From an uncultured Dehalococcoidia bacterium (lineage in GTDB: Bacteria; Chloroflexota; Dehalococcoidia; Lucifugimonadales; CATOSD01): a stretch of DNA of 64,000 nt. Below are positions 54,909 through 64,000 of this stretch, one piece after another (within the stretch, counting starts at the first letter, position 1; every line of letters starts with the position of its first letter). Position numbers and translations under genes: made by a program. Below the pieces are notes generated by a model, which did no database searches, was not told where the DNA came from, and was given only the letters and a program-made list of their open reading frames with translations. The stretch is taken from positions 1,106,442 through 1,170,441 of the forward strand of contig CATOSD010000002.1 of NCBI GenBank assembly GCA_951812395.1. The letters are read 5' to 3'.

Positions 54909-55388
54909 ATGACCTACCAGTTGGATGCCCTTGACGTTGCCATAGTTTCGCACCTCCAGAAGAACGGATCGCTCACGAACGCAGGGATAGCCGAGCACGT
55001 TCCCGTTAGTGAAGAGACGGTCCGGCGCCGCATAAAGCGGTTGGTCAAAGAGGGCCTGATAAGGATTGTCGCGGTCCCGAACCCTAACAAACTTGGCTAC
55101 GAATCCGAGGTCCTCATCGGCGTACAGGTGGAGGCCGATAAGGTGGGCGACGTAGCGGACGCGCTCACCGGCATACCCGACATCACCTGGGTTACCGTGA
55201 GCACAGGTGCGTACGACGTGTTCGCCTGGGCGACGCTCAAGACTGCCGCCGAACTGAGTAACCTGCTGCTGACCAAGGTCGGTGTCATTCCTGGCGTGCG
55301 AAAGACCGAGACCTTCATCAACCTCGACATCCGCAAGCGCCTCTATGGCCTCGATATCAGCACCTACGACCTCGAAAACGGGAAGTAG
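54909..55388 (+). CDS. Lrp/AsnC family transcriptional regulator
   Basis: LDALDVAIVSHLQKNGSLTNAGIAEHVPVSEETVRRRIKRLVKEGLIRIVAVPNP. Confidence 0.93.
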   Translation: MTYQLDALDVAIVSHLQKNGSLTNAGIAEHVPVSEETVRRRIKRLVKEGLIRIVAVPNPNKLGYESEVLIGVQVEADKVGDVADALTGIPDITWVTVSTGAYDVFAWATLKTAAELSNLLLTKVGVIPGVRKTETFINLDIRKRLYGLDISTYDLENGK

Positions 55389-55393
55389 GCGGG

Positions 55394-56257
55394 CTATCTC
55401 TGCCCTACGCCGATGCTGCCTCGCAGCCTGGGGTCAAGTATGTCCCGCAGTGCGTCCCCGATGATGTTCATCGCCAGAACCGAAATCATTATCGCCACAC
55501 CGGGGAAGGTTGCGTACCAACTCGCCCTGCCCATGTACGTCCGCGCGGACGACAGCATCGCTCCCCACTCCGGCGATGGTGGCCGGGCGCCAAGCCCCAG
55601 AAAACTCAGACCGGCTATGGCCAGTATCGACGTCGCCATCCCGAGCGTGCCGAGCACGATTATGGGTGCCGCCACATTCGGCAGAATGTGCCGCCATATG
55701 ATGCGCAGCGTGCCCGCCCCAACCGCCTGCGACGACTCCACGTACTGCGTCTGCTTCACCTGCAGCGTGGAGCCGCGTACCGTGCGCGCGTACCACGGGA
55801 CGGCGCTTATGCCGACGGCTATCATAAGGTTGACGAGGCTCGGTCCGAGCACTGCCATTATGAGAATTGCCAATATGATGCTGGGAAACGCCATCAGGCC
55901 GTCGATGAAGCGCATTATGGCCGTGTCTATGAGCCCGCCTACGTAGCCCGACAGCAGGCCAAGCGTGCTGCCCACCAACACCGCAATGGCTACAGCAATG
56001 ATGCCCACGGAGAGCGAGATTCTGCCTCCGTAGACGATTCGGCTGAACAGGTCCCGCCCAAACTCGTCGGTCCCCATCCAGTGCGAGGCGGACGGCGGCT
56101 GAAGTAGATCGGCGCTCTGTTTCAGTGGCTCGTGCGTAGCGACCAGTGGCGCGAACAGCGCGATAAGCCAGATTGCAGCCAGAATCACTATCCACAGCGA
56201 GGCGACTTTGTTGTGCCTGAGATAAGTGGCTGTGTTGGCCACCCACGCCTTGCTCAA
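55394..56257 (-). CDS. Peptide-type ABC transporter permease (DppC-like)
   Basis: HWMGTDEFGRDLFSRIVYGGRISLSVGIIA; WRHILPNVAAPIIVLGTLGMA. Confidence 0.95.
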   Translation of the reverse strand: MSKAWVANTATYLRHNKVASLWIVILAAIWLIALFAPLVATHEPLKQSADLLQPPSASHWMGTDEFGRDLFSRIVYGGRISLSVGIIAVAIAVLVGSTLGLLSGYVGGLIDTAIMRFIDGLMAFPSIILAILIMAVLGPSLVNLMIAVGISAVPWYARTVRGSTLQVKQTQYVESSQAVGAGTLRIIWRHILPNVAAPIIVLGTLGMATSILAIAGLSFLGLGARPPSPEWGAMLSSARTYMGRASWYATFPGVAIMISVLAMNIIGDALRDILDPRLRGSIGVGQR

Positions 56258-56314
56258 TTCTCCTCTCCAATTCCTGGTACACTACCGGGCAGCATTTCAG
56301 TTCCCATGTCTCGA

Positions 56315-57238
56315 CTACTCGTACCGGATGCGTGGATCGAGAAAGCCGTAGCTGATGTCCACCAGCAGATTGGTTATGACGTAGATCACCGCGAAGAACA
56401 TCACCACCCCGAGTACCAATGGAATGTCCCGCTGTTGTATGGCGTCGATGGCCACCCTACCCACTCCTGCCCGAGCGAACACCGACTCTATGATTACAGT
56501 GCCGCCAAGCAGGTTTCCGAACTGGATTCCACTCACTGTAACAATCGGGATCAGGGCGTTGCGCAGCGCGTGCCTATATATGACTACCTGCTCGCGCAAG
56601 CCCTTCGACCGGGCGGTCCTGATGTAATCCTGCCTTACCACCTCGAGCATACTCGAACGCGTGAGCCTGGCAAGCACTGCCCCCGACGACACGCCGAGCG
56701 TTATGGCGGGCAGCACGAGCGACCGTATGCCGGACCCGCCGAGGACCGGGAACCACCCAAGCTGGACACCGAAGAACAGTATGAGCATCAGCCCCAGCCA
56801 GAAGTTGGGCATGGATATGCCGAACAGAGCGCCCACCATGATGGAAAATCCGGCGCCGGGCACCCGTGTGACCGCGGCGAGTATCCCGAGAACCAGCCCG
56901 ATTACCAACGCGACGCCCATGCCGGCAAAGGCGAGCTGCACCGTACTCGGGAACCTGAGCAGAATTTCGTCCAGTACGGGCGCCCGGGTAGTGATAGAGC
57001 GTCCCAGGTCTCCACGGGTGACGCCCCATAGGTAGCGGAAGTACTGCACGTGCAGCGGCTTGTCCAGGCCGTACTGCTCCCTTAGCATCCGCTCGACTTC
57101 GGGGCCGGGCTGGATTTCCTCGATCATCTCCGTTATCGGGTCGCCCGGCGTGGCGTTCAGAGCGAGGAAGGTGATGGTGACAATAGCCCATAACAATGGG
57201 ATGAGTATGACCAGTCGTCGAAGGATGTAACGGTACAT
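56315..57238 (-). CDS. Peptide-type ABC transporter permease (DppB-like)
   Basis: MYRYILRRLVILIPLLWAIVTITFLALNATPGDPI; RDIPLVLGVVMFFAVIYVITNLLVDISYGFLDPRIRYE. Confidence 0.95.
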   Translation of the reverse strand: MYRYILRRLVILIPLLWAIVTITFLALNATPGDPITEMIEEIQPGPEVERMLREQYGLDKPLHVQYFRYLWGVTRGDLGRSITTRAPVLDEILLRFPSTVQLAFAGMGVALVIGLVLGILAAVTRVPGAGFSIMVGALFGISMPNFWLGLMLILFFGVQLGWFPVLGGSGIRSLVLPAITLGVSSGAVLARLTRSSMLEVVRQDYIRTARSKGLREQVVIYRHALRNALIPIVTVSGIQFGNLLGGTVIIESVFARAGVGRVAIDAIQQRDIPLVLGVVMFFAVIYVITNLLVDISYGFLDPRIRYE

Positions 57239-57422
57239 ATGCCATGCCCGAGCGGGGAGTCCCAAGGGTGTCGATGGGCGCCCTCTCCGCGTTCATGATG
57301 TGGGCCGCCCTGGTTATCCCGCGCGTGCCGATTGACTTTCGGCTCGCGCGGGCAGGTTAACCTGGAGGCTGCCGCGCCGCCGCGCCGCCGTTTGGCCTCC
57401 GGCGACGTCGGCGGCGCTGGTC

Positions 57423-59120
57423 CTACTGCTTAATCCAGGCGTCGTTGATTTTCCAATCCATCGAGTTACGGTGCGCGATGAACCCCTGCACACGGCTGTT
57501 GACCAGAGTGTTTGAATTCGGGTTTATCAGAGGGATCACCATGGCCTGGTCGCGGAAATACTTCTGCACTTCGTGGTTGGCCGCGGCCCTGGCGTCGCCC
57601 AGGTTGTGCCGCGCCGCGTCCAGTAGTTCCGCGAAAGTCTGGTCCGTTATGCGGTCCAGATTGGAACTCTGGGTCGGGTGCCAGAAGAAGGACAAGATGT
57701 CCGCCGTCAGCGTCGCGTAGCCGGAATGACGCAAATCGAATTCGCCTTCCTTTCGCCTCGCGTTGTGAGTTGCGGACTCCAGGGTCTCAAGCTTGACGGC
57801 AATGCCTAACTCTTCGAGTTGGGCCTGGAGCAGGCTTCCCATTCTGACGTTTCGCTCCGATCCGGTCTGTATGAAGGTGAACTCCAGTAGACCGCCGTTC
57901 TTACTCAGCTTGCCGTCGCTGTCTTTGATCCAACCGGCCTGGCCCAGCAGATCGAGCGCGCGGTCCGGGTCGTAGGCGTTCATCACCGCGGACTCGTCCT
58001 CGAATGTCTGGTCATAGAATGGCAGAGCGCGCACTACCTGGCCGTACTGCGGGAAGCCCTCGCCCTGCTCCATAACTTGGATTATCCTGTCGCGGTCCAC
58101 GGCCACCATCAGCGCCTGCCGGACTTTCACGTCGTCCAGCGGCTCGGCCTCGTGGTTCATCGACAGCGCGCTCAGCCGGCCCGAACGCCTAGTGTGAAAC
58201 TCGAAGCGATCGTCGTCGCGGAGATCCGCGGCGAACTGGTTGGGCACGTAGACGACGTCGATCTCTTCCGCCTGCACCGCCGCGTTGAGAACTGCTTCTT
58301 CCTCGATGAACTTGATGTAAATGCCGTCGACGTACGGAGCGCTGCGGTTCTTGTAGAAAGCGGGGCCCCAATCGTAGTCGGCGTTTCGCGACAACGAGGC
58401 GTTGTCTCCGCGAACCCACTCGTCGAAGCGGAACGCGCCCGTGCCTATGGGTTGCGTGCCGTAGTCTTCTTCACCGACAAGGGCGCGGTGGTGTTCGGCG
58501 GTCACGATGAACCATGCGGGCCAGGAAATATGGTCCAGCATGGGACCATAAATCTTGGGGGACTTTATCACAAACGTCGTGGCGTCCTGAGCGAATATGT
58601 CGGCCTCGGGCGGGAGGTAGATCTTAGGCACCCACCCGACGTCGGCTCCGTGCCTATAGGAGGCAGCCATGGCCTCGGCGTCGAAAGGCGTGTCGTCGTG
58701 GAACGTGATGCCTTGCTTGAGGTTGAACGTCCAAGTGAGCATGTCTTCGGACACATCCCATGAGTTTGCCAGTCCGCCCGCAAGAAACTCGTAAGTCTCC
58801 GGGTGGCGCGAAACAAGCACGTCACCGTACATGCCGGCGATGTTGCCGGCGACGACCGACCAGGTCGCCTGCGGGTCGAAGCTGTTGGGCTCAGGGATCC
58901 CGAGCCTGAGAGTGCCGCCCGTCTGCGGCGCGTCGTCCGCGGGAGCGGTTTCCGGCGCCGGTGCGGTGGTCGGTTGCGCCTGCGTGGTCACCGGGGCCGA
59001 AGTAGGAGCCGCCGGTTGCTCCGCCTCTTCTTCCGCGCCCGTACACGCTGCCAAAACCATCAATGCCGCCACCAGGAAAACAAGCGCGGCGCCGCCTGCC
59101 CCTACGATTCTCAAACTCAT
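57423..59120 (-). CDS. Peptide-type ABC transporter substrate-binding lipoprotein
   Basis: Lipobox LAAC; LANSWDVSEDMLTWTFNLKQGITFHDDTPFDAEAMAAS. Confidence 0.95.
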   Translation of the reverse strand: MSLRIVGAGGAALVFLVAALMVLAACTGAEEEAEQPAAPTSAPVTTQAQPTTAPAPETAPADDAPQTGGTLRLGIPEPNSFDPQATWSVVAGNIAGMYGDVLVSRHPETYEFLAGGLANSWDVSEDMLTWTFNLKQGITFHDDTPFDAEAMAASYRHGADVGWVPKIYLPPEADIFAQDATTFVIKSPKIYGPMLDHISWPAWFIVTAEHHRALVGEEDYGTQPIGTGAFRFDEWVRGDNASLSRNADYDWGPAFYKNRSAPYVDGIYIKFIEEEAVLNAAVQAEEIDVVYVPNQFAADLRDDDRFEFHTRRSGRLSALSMNHEAEPLDDVKVRQALMVAVDRDRIIQVMEQGEGFPQYGQVVRALPFYDQTFEDESAVMNAYDPDRALDLLGQAGWIKDSDGKLSKNGGLLEFTFIQTGSERNVRMGSLLQAQLEELGIAVKLETLESATHNARRKEGEFDLRHSGYATLTADILSFFWHPTQSSNLDRITDQTFAELLDAARHNLGDARAAANHEVQKYFRDQAMVIPLINPNSNTLVNSRVQGFIAHRNSMDWKINDAWIKQ

Positions 59121-59467
59121 TGGGCCCTCCTCGATAATCGTAATGGTGGCGCGGTCCCGGCCTGATGACTGAGGTCAGCGTCTGGAGTGTCTCGCACAAC
59201 CCGCCCATCCGGACCACTCCCGGCCGCCGCCCGAATCATACTGACCTGTTAATGCACTGTCAACAAGGCCGCGAGCGGCGAGCCACGCGGCATAAATCGA
59301 CGCGAGGATGCTTCTCATAGCCGCGAAGCCTCAGTGTTGCGCATGTCTCAATATGGCCGGCGCCGAGCCTATCTCAGATTGCCAGGTGCGCCCAACACCG
59401 TCACTTCCGCGAACGCGGGAACCTCACGAGGACGGCCCCTGCCCTATCCCAACCCTGTCAACCCCTC

Positions 59468-59497
59468 TTGAACTTAACCGCACAGCCGTGCTATTCT
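59468..59497 (+). promoter_or_regulatory. Promoter TTGAAC-N18-TATTCT in element copy B
   Basis: TTGAAC ttaaccgcacagccgtgc TATTCT. Confidence 0.5.
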
Positions 59498-59750
59498 CTC
59501 TCCATTCCAGACCGACACCCTCATTCGGCAGCCACGAAAACCCCTTCTGCAGGTGGCCTGTCGACCTATCCGCCACTCCTGAAAACTCAAGCCGCCCGTG
59601 CGCCCAGCTATGAGATGTCTGAGAATGTTCCACTTATCACGGCCTTCCTTGCGAAACCCGGCCTCGAACAGCCTCCCGAACGGCGCCGGCCCGCAGAGCT
59701 CCCTGCAACCAAATGCATCAGTTTGCAACACATTTCGCGGTTTCCCCGCC
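59468..59750 (+). repeat. Dispersed intergenic element, copy B
   Basis: Shares blocks with copy A (19675-19905) at both ends. Confidence 0.6.
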
Positions 59751-59862
59751 TACAGACCACCTATGCAGCGTCCTTTACGCCCGCCAGATCGCCACGGAAA
59801 CGGATGTTGAGCGCGAATCTGTCTCAGATCTCCAGGCGGAAAACACGGAGGCCTTGGCCCTT

Positions 59863-59889
59863 GGATTCCCGCTTGCGCGGGAAAGACGA
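59863..59889. repeat. REP-like palindrome TTCCCGC-ttgc-GCGGGAA
   Basis: GGATTCCCGCTTGCGCGGGAAAGACGA; stem at 59866-59883. Confidence 0.55.
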
Positions 59890-60002
59890 TCTCTCGCGCA
59901 CCTACTAATTTGAGACAGGCTCCGGGCGCCCGAAAGTTTGACACGCAGCTTCATACTTCATTAACATGAAGCTAACGGACTTATGGCGAAGGAGGCCGAT
60001 CC

Positions 60003-60881
60003 ATGGAATCCAAAGAGACCAACGAGTCCATAACTATCCTACAGGCTGCGGGCAAGTACGCCGAGCATGTGGCTGCGCGCAACGCCAGGCGGGCTAGCGC
60101 CAAGTCTCGCGCCGCCAAGAGCGAGACTGATACGGTCCCTGCCCCCCGAAACAATACGGAGCTGGACAAGTTTATAAGGTGGTGCAAGCCAGACACGCCC
60201 TTCGCCAAGGTGAAACCCGCGGATATTGGCGCCTACGCTGAAAGGATGGCCGGCAACGGCACCACTCCGCAAGCCGCCGAGCGGCTCCAGATAGTGCGAG
60301 AGTTCCTCACCTACTCTCACAAGAGCGGGTTTACCGACCAGAAGCTCGCTCTGCACCTCCGAATCCGCCGGCCCCGCAACAGCGCGGTGAAGACCGGCAA
60401 CGCGGACAAGCAGGCGCCCAACGAGATCACTCGCGAAGGGTACGAGCAGCTGGCGGAGGAACTGGGTAAGCTGAAGTCCGAACGTACCAAGACGGCTGCC
60501 CAGATACAACGGGCCGCCGCGGACAAGGACGTCCGCGAGAACGCTCCCCTGGAGGCCGCCAGGGAACAGATGGGCCTGGTCGAGTCCCGAATCCGTTCGA
60601 TAGAATCGACCCTCGAGTCCTCGGTTGTAATCGAGGCCAGGACCGGCGGAATTGTCACCACGGTGAGACTTGGAATGCGCGTCCAGGTGCGAGAGTCCAA
60701 GACTAAGCGGGAACAGACCTACATGCTGGTCAGCCGAAGCGAAGCGAACTCGCTCGAGAGAAAGATCTCCGACGTATCTCCGCTCGGCAAGGCGCTCATC
60801 GGCCAGAAGAAGGGCCAAACGGTCGAGGTGCAGACGCCCCGAGGCAAGTCTCACTATTCGATCATCAACATAACGGCCTAG
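60003..60881 (+). CDS. Tyrosine-recombinase core-binding (SAM-like) domain fused to GreA/GreB-like transcription elongation factor
   Basis: N-term ELDKFIRWCKPDTPFAKVKPADIGAYAERMAGN...REFLTYSHKSGF; C-term ITREGYEQLAEELGKLKSERTKTAAQIQRAAADKDVRENAPLEAAREQMGLVESRIRSIESTL...LGKALIGQKKGQTVEVQTPRGKSHYSIINI. Confidence 0.85.
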   Translation: MESKETNESITILQAAGKYAEHVAARNARRASAKSRAAKSETDTVPAPRNNTELDKFIRWCKPDTPFAKVKPADIGAYAERMAGNGTTPQAAERLQIVREFLTYSHKSGFTDQKLALHLRIRRPRNSAVKTGNADKQAPNEITREGYEQLAEELGKLKSERTKTAAQIQRAAADKDVRENAPLEAAREQMGLVESRIRSIESTLESSVVIEARTGGIVTTVRLGMRVQVRESKTKREQTYMLVSRSEANSLERKISDVSPLGKALIGQKKGQTVEVQTPRGKSHYSIINITA

Positions 60882-60946
60882 CAGACACTCGCACCTTACG
60901 CCCCCACTCACCCAGTCGCAGGCTAGCCCCAGGAGGTTGAGCGCCC

Positions 60947-61867
60947 ATGCGCGTTCTCTATGAAAAAAAGGGCCATGTCGCGCACATCACTCTCAACAAC
61001 CCTGAGAAGGCGAACATTCTCGACCGTCCAACGGCCGAAGAGTTGAGCGAGGTCTGGAAAGAGACGTGGGAGGACATGGACGTGCGGGTGGCGATCCTGA
61101 CCGCAGTCGGGCAACGCCACTTCTGCGCGGGCCACAATCTGGCGGTGCGGCCGGACATAACGGCCGAGGAGCGAGAGCGTGCGCGCACCGAGGCCATTTT
61201 CTGGCCGCTCGCGGGCAGCGTCAACGGCGCTGCCAGGTTCGGCGCGGACGGCCGCCTGGGCGACCACTATCCCCAGATCTGGAAGCCGGTCATCGGCGCT
61301 ATCAATGGCTGGGCGGCCGGAGCAGGCTTCTACCTGATGTTGACTTCGACCGATATACGCATCGCATGCGAAGAGCACGCCCGCTTCAAGTACGCGCTGC
61401 TCAGCCAGGGCTGGGTGGGAAACGGCCCTGGCGCGACCTACCTGCCGCGCCAAGTGTCCTACGTCGACGCGATGCGCATTCTTCTGACCGACGAACCATT
61501 CGACGCGAAGGAGGCCCTGCGCATCAACCTCATCAACGAGGTCACGCCACACGAGAACCTCATGTCGCGTGCAGAGGAGCTAGCGGACTCAATCGCTAAG
61601 ATGCCGCCGCTGGCCGTGCGTATGATGAAGGAGTTCGTAATCAGGTTCAGCGACATTCCGGTCACGGAGGCCTGGCGCGTCCAGACGCTGATGAATACGC
61701 TCGTAACGCAGATGAGCACCGACGGCGACGAAGGCCGCAAGGCGTTCTTCGAGAAGCGGCCACCTGAGTTCCGCGGCACGCTCAGAATGCCCGGCGAACC
61801 CTATCCCGAAGTCGATCCGGACGACAGGGAACGCCGGGAAGAAGTGCGCCGCGAGCTGTTCAGCTAG
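60947..61867 (+). CDS. Enoyl-CoA hydratase/isomerase family protein
   Basis: HITLNNPEKANILDRPTAEELSEVWKE; RHFCAGHNLAV; PVIGAINGWAAGAGFYLML. Confidence 0.92.
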   Translation: MRVLYEKKGHVAHITLNNPEKANILDRPTAEELSEVWKETWEDMDVRVAILTAVGQRHFCAGHNLAVRPDITAEERERARTEAIFWPLAGSVNGAARFGADGRLGDHYPQIWKPVIGAINGWAAGAGFYLMLTSTDIRIACEEHARFKYALLSQGWVGNGPGATYLPRQVSYVDAMRILLTDEPFDAKEALRINLINEVTPHENLMSRAEELADSIAKMPPLAVRMMKEFVIRFSDIPVTEAWRVQTLMNTLVTQMSTDGDEGRKAFFEKRPPEFRGTLRMPGEPYPEVDPDDRERREEVRRELFS

Positions 61868-61924
61868 CGCGGTTTAGTCCCGGTGGAGTGCTTTGATAGC
61901 CTGCTTGACAAGGCCGCAGGTCCG

Positions 61925-62806
61925 ATGCCAGCATTGATGTACTTGAACGGCCGGTTCGTTACCCAGGACGAGGGTCTCCTGGAAATGCAGCAGATGGGAC
62001 AGTCCATCGGCGGCTACTACGACACCGAGCGGACGTTCGACGGCGAACCGTTCCGGTTGCGGGCCCACCTCGATCGGCTCTACAACGGGATCATCTACTC
62101 GGGCATCGATGCCGGGCTCTCTATCGACGAGATGGAGGCACTCACCCTGAAGGTGCTCGATGCCAACCGGCCATTACCTGAGGGCAGCGAGCTTACTATC
62201 ACCCAATTGGTCGCGCTGAGCCAACCCGAGACTCCCGATGACCCTCCGCGTGTAACGGTAGCCATCTACTGCCAGCCGCTCGACGTTGGCGCGTTCGGCA
62301 GCAGTTACATACGGGGCGTAAAGGTGGTGACGCCCGTAACGTATGGTACACCCAGCACCGGCGGTTCGGACGCGAAGGCCGGTAGTCCGAGGCAGCTCTT
62401 GCTCATGACCGGATCGAGCGGTCACATCACGGAGTGCCAGGGCGCGAATTTCATGTTCGTTTGCGATGGTCGCGTAAAGCTACCCAACCGCCGCAACGTG
62501 CTGCCGGGTGTGAGCATGCGCACCGCGCTGGAGTTGTGCGACTCCCTCGGCATAGAGGTCGACGAAGCCGAGTACGCCATCGGCGACCTCTATCACGCCA
62601 GCGAGGCGTTCGTGTCCAGCACGCGGTTTTGCCTACTTCCGGTAGCGACTGTCAACGGCTATCGCCTGGGCGGCCAGACGCCTGGACCTGTTACGATGAG
62701 GCTTCTTGCCGCCTGGCGAAACCTGGTGGGTGTCAACTTTATCCGGCAAGCCATCGAACAGATGCCCAGAGAGTCCGGCCCGACCGGATCAGAGGGCCAG
62801 TCATAG
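61925..62806 (+). CDS. Class IV aminotransferase (branched-chain/D-amino acid aminotransferase-like)
   Basis: MYLNGRFVTQDEGLLEM; RLRAHLDRLYNGIIYSG; ITECQGANFMFVCDGRVKLPNRRNVLPGVSMRTALELCDSLG; ATG 61925 preferred over GTG 61883. Confidence 0.88.
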   Translation: MPALMYLNGRFVTQDEGLLEMQQMGQSIGGYYDTERTFDGEPFRLRAHLDRLYNGIIYSGIDAGLSIDEMEALTLKVLDANRPLPEGSELTITQLVALSQPETPDDPPRVTVAIYCQPLDVGAFGSSYIRGVKVVTPVTYGTPSTGGSDAKAGSPRQLLLMTGSSGHITECQGANFMFVCDGRVKLPNRRNVLPGVSMRTALELCDSLGIEVDEAEYAIGDLYHASEAFVSSTRFCLLPVATVNGYRLGGQTPGPVTMRLLAAWRNLVGVNFIRQAIEQMPRESGPTGSEGQS

Positions 62807-62912
62807 GCGGCTCAAACCGCGGCCGGCCGGTTCCCGCTGGAGCGCCAAGCCCGGAATGAAGACTGCAAACATGCTTGCCATGTCCCGCTTGCCCAAATCG
62901 CGCAATCGTCGA

Positions 62913-62942
62913 TTGACAAGCTCGTACCGGCCCGCCTATACT
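62913..62942 (+). promoter_or_regulatory. Promoter TTGACA-N18-TATACT for pyrG
   Basis: TTGACA agctcgtaccggcccgcc TATACT about 200 nt before the TTG start of pyrG. Confidence 0.65.
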
Positions 62943-63093
62943 TTGCCGAGCGCAAGGACAGGCGGCCCAGTTCCACGCCATGGACGTTCCCAAACCGGCA
63001 CGCGGCCTCCCGGATCCGGCGGCGGCCAAACGCCAAAGCGCCAAATCCGTCCTCTTGAAATGCCACCCCCGAGCAGACCTGTTGTCGCGTCCG

Positions 63094-63126
63094 GCGCATT
63101 GCGATGCGCTGTGCCGCGCGGCACAG
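63094..63126 (+). promoter_or_regulatory. Tandem hairpins in the pyrG leader
   Basis: GCGCAT-tgcg-ATGCGC (63094-63109) abutting the 18-bp perfect palindrome CTGTGCCGCGCGGCACAG (63109-63126). Confidence 0.45.
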
Positions 63127-63143
63127 GATAGGAGCGCCAACGA

Positions 63144-64000
63144 TTGGGCGTCTGCGCTGAACCAACCAAGTTCGTGTTCGTTACCGGCGGGGTCGTAAGC
63201 TCCGTTGGTAAGGGAGTGACGGTCGGCTCGATTGGCCGCATCCTCAAGAGCATGGGCATCACGGTCTCTCTCCTGAAGCTCGACCCCTACCTCAACGTCG
63301 ACCCGGGAACGATGTCCCCCTATCAGCACGGTGAGGTTTTCGTCACCAGCGACGGAAGTGAGACAGACCTGGACCTCGGCCATTACGAGCGATTCATCGA
63401 CGCTCACCTGACCAGCTCCTGCAACGTGACTGCCGGGCAGGTGTACAGCGACGTCATCTCCCGCGAGCGCAAAGGCGAGTTCCTGGGCGGCACCATACAG
63501 ACCGTGCCTCACGTAACCGACGCGATCAAGCAGCGCATTCTCGGCTTGGCCGCGGAGAGCGAGGCTCAGGTCATCGTCGTCGAGGTCGGGGGCACCGTAG
63601 GCGACATCGAGGGCCTCCCATTTCTCGAAGCGATCCGGCAGATGCGCAACGAGGTTGGTCGGGACAACGTCCTCTACATGCACGTGACCTTTCTACCCTA
63701 CATCACGTCGACCGGCGAGCTCAAGACAAAGCCGACGCAGCACAGCGTCAGGGAGCTTCGGAGCATCGGCATCCACCCCGACGCCATTGTGTGCCGCAGT
63801 GACCAGGAGGTCACCGACGAGATACGCCACAAGATTACCGTACACTGCGACGTGCCAGGCGACGCCGTCTTCAAACTTCCTACAGTCTCCACCATTTACG
63901 AAGTCCCGCTCATCTTGGATGAGCAGGGACTGGGTGAACTCATCGTCGAGAGCCTGGACCTCCCGGCGGAACAGCGTGACCTTGTCGATTGGCAAGAGAT
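63144..64000 (+). CDS. pyrG: CTP synthase (5' partial, runs off right edge; TTG start)
   Basis: KFVFVTGGVVSSVGKGVTVGSIGRILKSMGITVSLLKLDPYLNVDPGTMSPYQHGEVFVTSDGSETDLDLGHYERF; absent from the ORF track because it is open at the window edge. Confidence 0.95.
   Translation, partial: MGVCAEPTKFVFVTGGVVSSVGKGVTVGSIGRILKSMGITVSLLKLDPYLNVDPGTMSPYQHGEVFVTSDGSETDLDLGHYERFIDAHLTSSCNVTAGQVYSDVISRERKGEFLGGTIQTVPHVTDAIKQRILGLAAESEAQVIVVEVGGTVGDIEGLPFLEAIRQMRNEVGRDNVLYMHVTFLPYITSTGELKTKPTQHSVRELRSIGIHPDAIVCRSDQEVTDEIRHKITVHCDVPGDAVFKLPTVSTIYEVPLILDEQGLGELIVESLDLPAEQRDLVDWQE

Noticed and set aside
1-64000. CRISPR arrays, rRNA operons, transposases, prophage genes
   Set aside because: No regularly spaced direct repeats, rRNA-like sequence, or transposase/phage structural proteins were seen.

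Overview
GC-rich bacterial window of about 64 kb. Protein content (5-oxoprolinase PxpABC, LLM/F420-type oxidoreductases, CaiB CoA-transferase, phytochrome-type kinases, split GcvP) suggests Chloroflexota (SAR202/Dehalococcoidia-like), but that is inference. The window is mostly housekeeping and catabolic metabolism. It contains: pxpA-B-C plus a ketopantoate-reductase-like gene; a MacB/LolD-like ABC pair; an NHL/HEPN locus with a duplicated gene tail; a ParE/Phd-type toxin-antitoxin pair; mdh, icd and a biotin-dependent carboxyltransferase cluster; a histidine kinase/response regulator cluster; a CoA-transferase/lyase/amidohydrolase cluster; a decayed biotin carboxylase; an iron ABC transporter with an operator-like array; transaldolase and pgi; a gcvT-H-PA-PB operon followed by a peroxiredoxin; citrate synthase; a peptide ABC transporter; a recombinase-domain/GreA fusion; and a 5' partial pyrG. 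The strongest non-routine signals are: (1) a peroxiredoxin whose peroxidatic position is an in-frame TGA followed by a SECIS-like hairpin with a bulged U, i.e. a likely selenoprotein missed by the ORF track; (2) three copies of a dispersed intergenic element of about 240-280 bp that starts with a sigma70-like promoter carrying GCACAnCCGTGCTA; (3) a transcarboxylase-like module with a small overlapping TTG-start subunit and no linked biotin carboxylase; (4) an integrase-N-terminal/GreA fusion; (5) a TTAGC half-site array upstream of the iron transporter. No rRNA, tRNA or CRISPR array was found.
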